A model generated the notes under the pieces. That model did no database searches, was not told the DNA's origin, and saw nothing but the letters and a program-made list of their open reading frames with translations. Shown one piece after another: positions 50,748-61,824 of a stretch of 64,000 bases of DNA. Position 1 is the stretch's first letter, and each line of letters starts with the position of its first letter. Source of the stretch: Mytilus trossulus (lineage: Eukaryota > Mollusca > Bivalvia > Mytilida > Mytilidae); the NCBI RefSeq assembly GCF_036588685.1, contig NC_086379.1, forward strand, positions 77,531,727 to 77,595,726. Direction: 5' to 3'. Made by a program: the position numbers and the translations under genes.

Positions 50748-53234
50748 AAATGTCATTATCTGGAAAATGAGACAATATATCATTTAAACTTTATGAATGC
50801 TTGAAATGAATCAGTATCACCAACAGCTTCAAATGACCCGTCTAAAGGAGCAATAGATACAGTTGCCTCTGAAAAATTGTATGAGTCCAATCCAATGCAT
50901 TTGTGTAAAATTTGGAGCCTTATCATGTAAATAAATAACAAAATAAAAACTATGAATTTGACTGATTTGTTTTTATGCTAAACGTATTTAGTTTCACAAA
51001 TTGAAAAGAAGTTATAAACTACGAACTCATGAAAATATAAGTTTTCAACTCAGACACCAAACAGGCATTTAGAAGCGTTAACTATTGTGAAAGGAAGGAT
51101 TTTACACATTTAATTTCAAAAACATATTTACTGAATTCCGAAGTTGCGACTCACCAAAAATGTCCAGAACCTAGTGACCCGACAAGTTATCCTATGTCAT
51201 ACCTTACTGGTTTACGATATACTGAGATTAGTTTGATGGTTTCAGATCTTTGGTTGTCTCTGTCCAATTTATTTACCCATTTTATAGAAACAGGCAGATA
51301 CAGAGTTTGGCCTGTTCAATTTATGCTATTGTAGAAGAATTCATTTTTGTGTTGTTGGATTTGCTGTCTCATTTATGTATTTCCTGCGTCATCTTACATT
51401 TAATATTACCTAGTAAATTGAAAATCAAATAAGCAAAAATAATAAACGGCAAATATAGATAGCATAAAAATATCATTGAATTTTCTAAGAAGTTCAAATG
51501 AAGTGTACGTGTGATATATATCAACAAACTTATCATCTGTTTCAGCTTCGTCAATCTTATAATGCGTTCTGTCCTATTACAAACGATGATTTCTTGTCTA
51601 GCCAGGTCAAAATTAACAGTTTAAATGTACATGTAGCAGACAATATAACACGTGTTTCTTTGATTTTCAATCCTTTTTCAATCACATTTATTAATATACC
51701 ACCTCATACTTAAAACTAGACAGCAGGAGTTTTTTCAGATAGTATAGAAACTATATTACATAAAAAAAGAAATATTTTAGATAATTTAATGATACTATAC
51801 ACGATGCATTTATACAATATTACAAAGATTTTTATTGATTCGTAATAATAATTGATAAACTTGAACATTATATCGGCTGAAATCCAAAGTTGGAGTTGTG
51901 ATCTTTCATATTTAAAATTCGAATTTTGAAAGTACTTTTTATTGTAATTTCACCTATTATAATTTTAAAACCAATACGTTTTAAAACTGTTGTCCATGCC
52001 ACGCGTGACTATTCGGTTTCGTAAATGGTTGAAGACTTATGATGTCCTCTTAATATATTTTGGTTAGTTTTTGTATTTGGGTTACTGTATCATGGACCTA
52101 TAACCCCACATCTCCTTTATTCATCATAAACTGGTTCAAAATTTAAAATAAAGAAAACCCAACAAATGTATATGTTTCTAGAAAAGAAAATGAAAAACAA
52201 GAATTACTTTTTGACTGGCTGCCACTTTTGAGTAGAAGTCTATCTATTTGACTAGTGATGCCGCTCATGATATCCCCGGCAGAGTTAAGCATGGACATAT
52301 GAAGAAAAGATTATATGTGAAACAGAAGCAACGCTTTGTCTTTTTTTGTAAAATTATATCGAAATCTAGTTTAAAAGAGCAGTGACTTTTAAATTTATAT
52401 TGAAGAAAACTTACGAAAAGCAAACATGATATGTTTAATTTTCGCTTTTACGATTACACCCACTAAATTTGGTTAAACAGGCTTTTTTCTTCTCAGGCAG
52501 TTAATATATAATGTAACTTCGTTCAATAACAGGCGCTATCAATCAAATTTTCAGTATTAAAGTGAAACACATATATATTTATTTCGATCTAAACCATGAC
52601 AATCTTGACCAAAACCATGACGATTATCTAGACTCTTAACCGAACCATGTCAATCGCTTAACCGAACCATAGCAATTCCGATATCTTACTTATTATGCGT
52701 TAATTTCGTGAAACAACATTCCAATATAGATCGTTTGACCTCCAATACTGATTCAAGCATCTTATTTGCTTTTTATCTGCTCGTGTGAATAGAACTGAGG
52801 CAATAGTTTGCGGAAGCAACATAAATTAACCATGTCAAACTTATCCAAACTATGACAAAATCACTGTACTAAACGCTCCTCGATATGACGACCTTACTAC
52901 CCATGCAATTAATCAGTTTAAAACAAGAACACTAGAATGTAGTTACGTCAGAGAAAAATTGAATCACTATACCGGTATCATAACTTCATACGTGTACAAA
53001 TTAAGAAATTAAACCAATATTCACTTTTAACAATTAAATGTTTATATATTGGATTCCATCAATGTTAACATGAAAACCGAAATATTATCTCTACTATAAA
53101 GAAATATCATTATTTAGGGACCGTATCCCGCCTCCCTGTCGACAATTTGATCAATATTTTCCATTATATTTAATATGCAGGAGTATTTAAGTAATTAGTA
53201 AGTATTTCAAATCGGAAAAGGAATTTAACATTTA

Positions 53235-53930
53235 TTGAAAATGGAGAACAAGTGGATGGTTTACAGGCTGAAATTTATCAATATAGCAGAAAAAAACAAA
53301 GTTGCTGGATATGACTATGTCCCTCATTATAAAACTCACATTCCTAAGGCACCAGCATTCAAACGTGTCCAGGGATATAAGGTTAAGCAAATTGTTAATC
53401 GTTTATCTGCTGAAAGCTGTAGGAAACCAGAATCGGCAAATTATTCAACTACACAACACCTACCAAGGAGACCGGAATCTACAGCGAGTTGCAGATCACC
53501 TATACCAAGAAAATCAGATTTTACAAAATCACGTAGTTCAAATTCGCCGCACATATTGAGGCGACCAGTTTCTATGATTGGTTAGAACACACCTCTAACA
53601 AAACGACCAAAATCTACAAATAGTTTGAATAATCTGCTTACATCGAAAAGACTTAATTCCTGTAATGGTTTTAACACACATGGGTCTAGTATCCCATATT
53701 CAACAGATGAAAAGTCGATCAAAGGACGGAAAAGTGCATTATCGAATAAAAAAATACGTCCAGCATCAGATGCCAGATTACGAACAGCATCACATACCAA
53801 ATTACGTACAGCATCGGATACTAGATTACATACAGCACCGGATACCAGTATACGTACATCATCGGATACCAGATTACTATGGCGTACGGAAAGGGTCAAA
53901 AGTAAATTATTTCGCATATGCTACAGTTAA
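53235..53930 (+). pseudogene. Arg/Ser/Pro-rich ORF with octapeptide repeat and one in-frame stop
   Basis: One reading frame runs from ATG 53235 to TAA 53930 with a single TAG at 53583-53585. The 116 residues before the stop and 114 after it are compositionally continuous: RRPESTAS and RRPVSMIG before, KRPKSTNSLN after. The N-terminus (MENKWMVYRLKFINIAEKNK, then YDYVPHYKTHIPKAPAFKR) is not recognised. From about residue 176 there are five exact-period octapeptides of the form T-A-S-D-T-R-L-R encoded by 24-bp repeats. No membrane segment is seen. It could be a recent pseudogene, a stop-readthrough gene, a polymorphic null or a sequencing error; an exon of a larger gene is also possible. Confidence 0.5.
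53761..53880 (+). repeat. Five 24-bp coding repeats
   Basis: Units start exactly at 53761, 53785, 53809, 53833 and 53857 (consensus CAGCATCGGATACCAGATTA plus four bases). They encode octapeptides within the ORF 53235-53930. Length is a multiple of three, so copy changes keep frame. Confidence 0.93.
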
Positions 53931-54136
53931 TATAGCATATGCTATATAAATTACAGCTTAAGCTATAATTTATGTACCCTATGCTGTAATTAATGTCGCT
54001 TAGGCTATACTATATAGCATATGCTGTAATTAATACAGCATATGCTATAATTAATACAGCATATGCTATATTAAATGCAGCCTATGCTATATTAAATGCA
54101 GCCTATGCTGTAATAAACAGCATATGCAGCTTAAGC
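53914..54136. repeat. 21-bp array of GCATATGC-type dyads
   Basis: Eight-base palindromes or near-palindromes (GCATATGC, GCTTAAGC, GCCTATGC, GCTTAGGC) start at 53914, 53935, 53956, 53977, 53998, 54017, 54038, 54059, 54080, 54101 and 54120. Steps are 21 bp apart from two of 19. A last GCTTAAGC overlaps at 54129. The first unit overlaps the stop of the preceding ORF. Near-identical copies of GAAAGGGTCAAAAGTAAAT flank the array (53889-53907 and about 54233-54251). Confidence 0.93.
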
Positions 54137-54703
54137 GTCCAATTGACGTACCATTAGGTTCAAAAGGAAATACAGATTACGCTATAATTATTGAAACATG
54201 TACATTATTTACATTTAAGTAATAACAGTCCCGAAAGGGTCAAAAGTAAATGTAGCATAAGCTGTATTGTGCCATATGGATATAAGGTGGGGTTACTGTC
54301 AATCACAAATGATTCTATTATATATTTACTGTCAATCACTCTTCAACTTTGAAGACTTTTCACAAATTAGGATAACGCCAACAGAACCACATTTTGTTAA
54401 GGGTGTGTGAAAGTTGAAGAGCATTATGATTTAATTAATTGATAGTCGAGTTCAGAGAGTTAATGATAAATTCGGAATATTTACATGAAATTTAAGGTAG
54501 CACAATACAAAGGCAACTACATTTTATCATAATTTAATTTTCGTCCGTTTTTGTTACTTCTGTGAACAATTAATATTGCTGAGGTTTATACTAGAACTCC
54601 TTTGAGGATACTGTAACAGATGTGAATCCTTATTAAAAGAATTAAACATTTCATTTTCAAACTGCAAAAATAAAAAAAGGTCGAAATTTCAAAATTTTAG
54701 AAA

Positions 54704-54806
54704 GTCAAAATTTCGGGATTTGAAAAGTCAAAATTTCAAGTTGTAGTCAAAATTTCGAGATTTGAAATGTCAAAATTTCAAGTTGTAGTCAAAATTTCGA
54801 GATTTG
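54704..54806. repeat. 42-bp tandem repeat built on GTCAAAATTTC
   Basis: GTCAAAATTTC starts at 54704, 54727, 54746, 54769 and 54788. Spacings of 23 and 19 alternate, giving a 42-bp period. Linkers alternate between GAGATTTGAAAT and AAGTTGTA. Confidence 0.88.
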
Positions 54807-56344
54807 AAAAAAAAGTTCACTGACAATTTTATTTTTTCTATGTCCCTAATACGCTTCCGTAGAAACTTATTTCATTCAAGTGTGGACATCACAATACACG
54901 ACTAATTACCTTTTTTGTCATAATGAAATTCTCATCATTTTAAATACACAGAATTTTGAAATGGTTTTTTGGCAATCGATTCCTAAATTTATTTGAAGAA
55001 GTAAAACCATAAAAAAATAGTTCAACATTTAGATTGATATGGCACTTTAATCTTTCTTCTTTTTTTTTGGTACCCCATAATATTTAAAGCTGGATGAAGG
55101 ATATTAAATTTCAGGCAAACAACCAAGATAAAGATACGGGTACGAAAAACAATGCATTTGAACGTCTTAAAGTCGCTGAGAGACTTTACAAAATTAATAA
55201 AATTCACACCATACAGCAAGCACTAGTTATAAATTGTCTATTGTATGATGAAAAATACAAGTATGAGATTGATGTACTGTTCATTTTATACTGAATTCAA
55301 TCATCAGAAATATGTTTACATGTCTGTATTATAGCACAGATCAGCGAAATGTGTGTTCGTTATAAGGTTTAGTATAGTAGGCGATTATTCAGTTCGAGTA
55401 CATGTATATAAGAATTTTCAAGAAACGATGAAATATTAAACTGTTCGAAGTCATTTATTACTAGATATAAATAAAAGTAGTTGAAACAAACAAAAACAAG
55501 TTTTATGAACACATTCACTTTGTATCCTTACAATATAAACAAATAATAAAAGGAACACGACGCAATTTCCGTAATTTGAGCTACGTGTTTTCTTATTTCG
55601 CTAAAATGGGATGTATATTGCCCATTTTTTTCGCAAAATTATGTTACCGATTTGCTAATATGTCCCCAAAAAAGTTTTGCCAGTCTTCATTTCAGACTCG
55701 ATATACATTATACAGCCCGGCCGGGGAGGAAGTGAATAATCAAATCTAGTGCTAACATTGTTAGGGTGAAATTCAATAGGGACTTTTAATTTTTTTCAAA
55801 ACTAATCATAAGAAATCCGAAGAAAAGGTATTGTTCTCACTTTATGGGCAGACACCAAGGATGCATAATTTTGAAAGTTCAATATAAATAATTATGCAAA
55901 TACTCAGCTAGATTCAATGTCAAATTGTATCGAAAAAATATGGCATTACAAAAGAACAATACGTTTTATAAAAATATGTACACATTTGGTATTTTTAATA
56001 GTATATAACGAAAAGGAGACATATATTTTTGGTAATTGCCAAAGAATTCGTGATCGATATTTAATGTTAGTATATGTCAGCATTTTCGAAGAATTTATGG
56101 TGACAAATTCACCTGTAAAGAATAGACATTATCTTCCGATGTTCAGACAGTTTTAAATCGATACAAATTGACCATGATAATTGGTAAACTGATTTTCAAC
56201 ATTCCTCAGTTCTCTCTTAGCTGTTGTAAAGGGGGAAAGAATTGTGAATTAGAACAACAAGATGATAGCACAGTGGTAACATCGATTCATCAAACTGAAT
56301 GTAGCTGTATATTGGCACTGCCATAAAAATGTTATGCCATAGTA

Positions 56345-56435
56345 AGACATGTTTACGGTGACCCATAGTTGTTAATTTCTGTGTCATTGTGGTCTATTTT
56401 GGAGAGTTGTCTAACTGGCAATCATACCACAATTT
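56345..56435 (+). repeat. Mussel 'CAATCATACCACA' repeat fragment
   Basis: ACGGTGACCCATAGTTGTTA, ATTTCTGTGTCATTGTGGTC and AACTGGCAATCATACCACA match the family at 22675-22880. The next copy (56635-56890) is in the opposite orientation, about 200 bp away. Confidence 0.7.
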
Positions 56436-56634
56436 TTTATAATTATATTGTCAAATTGATTATCAACAAAAAATGTATACATGCATCAGGGCCAAGCAGT
56501 CAGAAAAGATGCAGATTACCGACATCGGACTACTCTATTAAATATATGTCCCCACTTTTCCGTTTGTCTATTGTACCTGTTCAAGTTTCCCTTTATTTTC
56601 GTCTTATGACCCTATAATTAAGGCAACTGGTAAT

Positions 56635-56890
56635 CTTAAATAGTGTTTTGTGTGCAAATGAGATAACTCTCCATCCAAGTCAAAATTTGTAAATTTAATT
56701 TTGACATATTTAATATTTGTTAAAGTACGGCCTTCAATACGTAGCCTTGGCTCACACCAAACAGCAAACTCATTCAAACCGTGAGGAAAACTAACGGTCT
56801 TACCCATATAAAAAAGGAAACTAGAAACACTTATGAACCTCATCAACAAGCGAAAACCACTGAAAATAAGGTTCCTGACTGTGCCATTAT
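56635..56890 (-). repeat. Mussel 'CAATCATACCACA' repeat, reverse orientation
   Basis: GCAAATGAGATAACTCTCC, AGTACGGCCTTCAATACGT, CCTTGGCTCACACCAAACAG, CTTATGAACCTCATCAACA and AGGTTCCTGACTG follow the known order of the family read backwards. Confidence 0.7.
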
Positions 56891-57190
56891 TTTGGTGCAA
56901 TGCAAATGACTTAGTCTAGTTGGTTACAATATTGATACTTCAAAAATCTTTGACTAAAAATTAAGACAATGAAAGAAAGTTGGAAAATGTAAGCATTTTG
57001 AAACTTAAGGCGATTATGATCATTTTGATTCATGATGAAATTGTGTGACTACTCTCAACTATATTCCTAATCACTTAGAAGTAACTCTTTCTTCTGATGC
57101 AAAAAAGGAACGAACAAGTTGAAAATATTACAAATATATATCGAATCACTTGGCCAGATTTATTGGGAAAGTAGAAGTTTAAAATGCATA

Positions 57191-58509
57191 CAGGGGCGGA
57201 TCCAGGATTTTTGAAAGGGGGGGGGGCGAAGTTTTTAAAGTTCGCCGAACGGAGCGAGGCGAACAAATTTTGAGACCTTTTTTTGGGGATAAAAACATAA
57301 AACATGTGTAATATTCACCTTTTTAACGGTTCCTGGAGTGGGGCGTGTTTACTTTGTAGTTGCTGTAAAGTGTAAGGGTTGGACATTTTCGATGATGTTT
57401 TCTCCCTATTAATTGCCTATCTTAAAATGATAGTATGGATCCAAAGCTATGTACTGATAACTTTTGATGTGGAACTTGTCAGTAAAAAATAGACATTGAA
57501 AATTCTCGCAGGTTTTGTTATAAGTTAACTTATCATAACCTCACAGATTTCTTGTTGTAAACAAGACATACGCCGGGCTATTCAATAAAACTTACAATAC
57601 GACCGACACCAGTTAAAAAAGAAAAATTGGCAATTTTTATCCAAATTTAAGAGAAGTGAGGGTTTCCTAATCAACCAAAAGCTACGAATGCGTCTGAAAT
57701 GACAACGAATTTATGAATGACGGTCGACAAATTGGGACATAAAAGCCACACGCAGCAGACAGTTTGCAGTCTGGTCTTGAAACAAGTATTTGAAAAATAT
57801 ATCAGTTCGGTGAAACAGACAGTCCGGTCACACATCATCGCGGCAAACCCCTGCCACAAAAAATTGTGCCCGTTTTTATTCATCTTGTTCATTTACTGCT
57901 AAATAATTCTGTTGGAAATTTTAAAGCAAAAATCAGAGTCATTTTTTTCTCTAAAATATCTCAGATTGTCTCATCATCAAATTAAATGGTTCGTACCTTA
58001 GACTTAAAATATATCTAGAGCTTATACTGACTGTAGATCATTATTCAGCTATGCTATTTTAAAAAAGGCTGGGGCGTTTAGGGTTAAACATGTTTTCGTA
58101 GTTAAATAAATTTGCCGTGGAGCTTTTTTCATGATAGCTAGTCTATAGAGTATTACTTTCTGTCTGGTGGAATAGTGAAATAGATGTCAATACGTTCTTG
58201 CTCAATCCTATGTCGCTTTGAATGTGTCATAATTGTCATCCTCAGCCTAAGCAATTGGTGTAAAGATATGAATATCAAAATGACTGAGCGACGTTTTTTC
58301 GACGCACTGGTCAACTCCACCATAGCGAATCACATGAATTGATAATCAGAAAATTCAAGCGAAAAAGAATTTTTATAAGTAAAGAATTTTCGCGTAAAAA
58401 TTAAATACTATAGTACACGGGAAACGGCAAAGTTCACGAAGTCTAGTATGATTAATCCGAGCAAAAAGGGGGGGGTACGCCCTCTACGCCCCCTCTGGAT
58501 CCGCCACTG
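57191..58509. mobile_element. 1.3-kb element with CAGKGGCGGATCCAG termini
   Basis: The left end is CAGGGGCGGATCCAG and the right end CTGGATCCGCCACTG (14 of 15 complementary). The flanks GCATA (57186-57190) and GTATA (58510-58514) fit a 5-bp target duplication with one change, as in 30731-30898. It is the longest family member here. No transposase frame is recognised inside. Next to the left end lies GTTCGCCGAACGGAGCGAGG. Confidence 0.75.
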
Positions 58510-58860
58510 GTATATACAAAATCTTGAAATAATTGATAAACTTGCTTAGGTGTCTCAAGGAAGTACCGTCGGACCTTAATAGTTGAAGAAAACTGCAACA
58601 TTTAAAAAATGTCTATAATTACATTTATCAAAGGGTCTAAAAGATATCTTATTGTCTTACTTTGAACATTACTATACTATGCTGTATAAATCATCATACT
58701 CAGTGACGGTATCCATATACTTCATTCACGATTTTCGTCTATTTTTGTAGCTTTTTCTTCATCATGTGTACTCTTTTTTCTAGTTTTGCTTTAAATCTAT
58801 CTCCTCGAAATTATTTGTTATACAACATAAGTGCATATATATATTTTACATGTAAATATA

Positions 58861-59250
58861 GGTTCTTACATTGATACCAGTGGATTATCGGATTTATCCA
58901 ATCGAGATAGTTAAATTTTCAATTTTTATAATTTTATAATTTAACTATCGAGATTGGATAAATCCGATAATCCACGAGTAACTATGTAAGAATCTGTTTC
59001 TCTAATGATTAAAAAGACATTTTCTTTTTTTGTTAACCGAAAATTCCCTTCGAGTGCCTTTCACATTGCACGAAGTTGTCAATTTCATTAACACATTAGC
59101 ATATTTTGATTCATCCAGTTAGCTAAAAAGGTCATGACCCTTAAAAACATCCAATGATCTTTTGAGATCACCAGCAACCACACGTTGATTAAATTCTTTT
59201 ATACAATGGGTTCGGACAGGTATAAAATTCCATAGAATTAGAGAAATATA
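58861..59250. repeat. Foldback unit, first copy (390 bp)
   Basis: It starts with a hairpin whose arms (GATTATCGGATTTATCCAAT... and ...ATTGGATAAATCCGATAATC) are near-perfect over about 50 bp. A non-palindromic part follows (CACATTGCACGAAGTTGTCA...CACACGTTGATTAAATTC...ATTAGAGAAA). The unit recurs with an offset of exactly 390 bp. It carries an uninterrupted TTAA at 59033-59036. Confidence 0.88.
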
Positions 59251-60285
59251 GATTCTTACATTGATACCAGTAGATTATCGGATTTATCCAATCGAGATAG
59301 TTAAATTATCAATTTTAAAGTCCGAGCCGTCTCAGCGAGGACTTTAAAATAATTTATTTATAATTTAACTATCGAGATTGGATAAATCAGATAATCCACG
59401 AGTAACTATGCAAGAATCTGTTTCTCTAATGATTAAACATATATTTTCTTTTTTTGTTAAGGTAGATCATAAGTAAATTTTTTTTGAGACAGAATTTTCT
59501 TATACTTAGCCAAAATGAAGATTTTAGTATGATTTTTTCAGAAATGTAATAAAAAGTATGGGTCACCGTGCTATTTTTCAAGCTATGTGTTGTTGAAAAT
59601 TGCCTAAATTTGGTTAGATTGTTAATGGAAAAACACATTTGTGTGTATAAAAAAAAATCTATGAGATAGAATTTTTAAATAAATTGTGAAAAGATAGGTT
59701 TTGTACTATAGTTTAAGAAAATAAAAAGAAAAAATGGTGTCACCGAACTTGTTTTCTTGCTACAAGTAAAATGAAAAAATTTCCCTATTAGTCTAGTATA
59801 ATTTTTTTACTAAAAGAGTTATCTTCCCTTACATGACTCATTTGAAAGAAATGATTCTAAAAGCAAAAACAAATATATTTGTTTAAATATTTTGAATTAT
59901 AAAATAAATTATCAACTTTTCTTTATATTATCAAACAGTCTAACCTTTAAATTGCAAATCTGTCTCCAAATTTGCAGATTTAGTCAAATAACTAGACCGA
60001 TTTTTTACTGTGATTATACAATCCAAGATGGCGGCATATGCGGGTATACCATGTATCTACCTTAACCGAAAACCCTCTTCGATTGCCTTTCACATTGCAC
60101 GAAGTTGTCAATTTCATTAGCACCTGTTAGCATATTTTGATTCATCCAGTTAGCTAAAAAGGTCATGACCCTTAAAATCATCCAATGATCTTTTGAGATC
60201 ACCAGCAACCACACGTTGATTAAATTTTTTTATACAATGGGTTCGGAAAAGGATAAATTTTCATAAAATTAGAGAAACTGTAGTA
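59251..60285. repeat. Foldback unit, second copy, carrying an insertion
   Basis: It repeats the 58861 unit (GATTCTTACATTGATACCAG...) through ATTAGAGAAAC near 60283. The hairpin loop contains an extra 12-bp-stem mini-palindrome (ATTTTAAAGTCC / GGACTTTAAAAT). The unit is split at TTAA by the 601-bp element 59461-60061. Confidence 0.88.
59461..60061. mobile_element. 601-bp TTAA-flanked insertion
   Basis: Flanked by TTAA at 59457-59460 and 60062-60065. The ends are GGTAGATCAT at the left and, on the other strand, GGTAGATACAT at the right, a short TIR. The homologous unit at 58861 has a single TTAA at the same place, i.e. an empty site. No ORF for a transposase; a TTAA target fits piggyBac- or Kolobok-type MITEs. 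Confidence 0.85.
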
Positions 60286-60718
60286 TTGTTTCAAGGAGAA
60301 GCCTTCCTAAGTTCGACAAACGTGCTACGTCTTTGAACAAATAAAATAATATTATAAACTATAAATTCCAACAAAATGTACTTGGAAGATACTTGATTTC
60401 ATATAATTGACAGCATATTGTTGAATTTGGGGTCTGTGTAACTGTTTGAACAAACAATGGTACAACTTGGACACCGCTTTCAGTCGATTTGTTCTTTTAT
60501 TCGTGTGAAGCACACTTCAGCCAAGCCCTCTAGGGTTTTGTTATTCCAAAAGTGAAATAATTCGGGGACTATTACAGAAAATGATAAGAAAATTTTATAG
60601 TTTCAGCTTTCGTTACATAGATATTGCATTGTACATGTGAACTTTCAACATAACAAATATGTCAATTTACAAAAAAATATACTGACATTTTTACAAATAT
60701 AATGACCAATTAGTAGCC

Positions 60719-61118
60719 ATGTCGACAGATTGTTGGACATGAAGACACAGCTTGGTAGACATATAGACCGATTGATATCCATATCGACAGACTATTGAAC
60801 ATGAAGGCAGACTGGTGGACACATACACAGAATGGTAAATAGACTATAGTAAACACAGAGATAGACTATTGGACATGTAGACAGAATAGAAGACACAAAG
60901 AAGGACAGGTTAATGTGTAGTCACACTTTTGAACATGTAGACACAAACTAGTCGAGTGCTCACATAGACAGAATGGTGAAAATGTAGACGGACTAGTGGA
61001 CATAGCCAGAGTTGTAAACATGTAGATAAACAGGTGAATATGACGACAGACTTGTTAACACATAGACGGACCGATCAGAATGTAGACAGACTTGTGTAAA
61101 TGTAAATAGGCAAACAAT
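60719..61118. repeat. Degenerate ~21-bp minisatellite
   Basis: Repeated variants of ACATGTAGACAGACTNGTGGA run for about 400 bp with many small length changes. No protein reading is conserved. Confidence 0.75.
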
Positions 61119-61168
61119 TTGTCAACATAAAAACCTATGTCTAACACTGATTTTAATTTTTAAATATA

Positions 61169-61335
61169 CAGTTAAACTTGTATTAGGCCAAAAACTGTGT
61201 TAAAAGACTACCGATTTTAGATCCCTCTGTATAGTACATTTCATAAATATCGAACTTTTATTAAAAGACCACCTGTCTTAATAGACCACTTTTTTTGGCT
61301 ATCTCATACGTGGTCTCTTAAAACAAGTTTGACTG
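61169..61335. mobile_element. 167-bp mariner-type MITE
   Basis: The ends are CAGTTAAACTTGTATTA at the left and CAGTCAAACTTGTTTTA (other strand) at the right. Both sides are flanked by TATA, compatible with a TA target duplication. Internal TTAAAAGACYACC motifs match a dispersed marine-invertebrate family I recognise. Confidence 0.7.
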
Positions 61336-61524
61336 TATATGGGAAATCTATAATGTGAGGGAAAGATTAGCTGGGGAAAAAGTAACTATATGTATACGTT
61401 TTGCCAATTTTTCACTGAGTGGAGAATGGCATTGATACATGATTTTCTCCGGGGGTAAAATTGCCTCGTGCTTGTTTTCCCCCTAGCTGGGGGAAACTGC
61501 CATTGGGAAGAATGGGTATATAAC

Positions 61525-61790
61525 ACCGGTAGTTCAGTGGTTGTCGTTGGTTTATGCCTGTCATATTTGTTTTTAGGAATTGTTTTGTTATAAATAAGAC
61601 CGTTTGTTTGCTGGATTGAATTCTTTACATCGTTTTTTACATGTCGTTGCCTTTCAAAGCCGACTTTACGGAATGCACTTTTCTTATTGTTGAAGGCCGT
61701 ATGATTGTCTATAATTGCTTACATCAACTTTATTTGAACTCTATTGCATAATTGTCCCATTTGCAATCATACCAAATCTCCTTAGTTTTA
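61525..61790 (+). repeat. Mussel 'CAATCATACCACA' repeat, longer copy
   Basis: GTAGTTCAGTGGTTGTCGTT, TTGTTGAAGGCCGTATGATT and TTTGCAATCATACCAAATC follow the family order, with the 5' part preserved. Confidence 0.65.
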
Positions 61791-61824
61791 TATAACCTGT
61801 ATAAACATCGGTCATTTGAGTAAT

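Larger units (their letters stand above)
48287..52904. mobile_element. 4.6-kb segment bounded by ~73-bp inverted repeats
   Basis: The left arm 48287-48360 (GGGTAGTAAGGTCGTCATAT...TTTGACATG) and right arm 52831-52904 are reverse complements with about one mismatch. Inside both ends are clusters of a GTCATGGTTNRG motif (left at 48700-48745, right as ACCATGAC-type copies at 52590-52690), in inverted orientation as expected for transposase-binding sites. No transposase is recognised. It contains the tandem-monomer repeat 49219-50505 and the exon-like ORF at 50612-50747. Interpretation as a non-autonomous DNA transposon is inference; target duplication unresolved. Confidence 0.6.

Noticed and set aside
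53582-53949. Repeat peptides on the minus strand and in the +2 frame at 53.6-53.9 kb
   Set aside because: The 24-bp repeat is open in several frames; the frame continuous with ATG 53235 is preferred.
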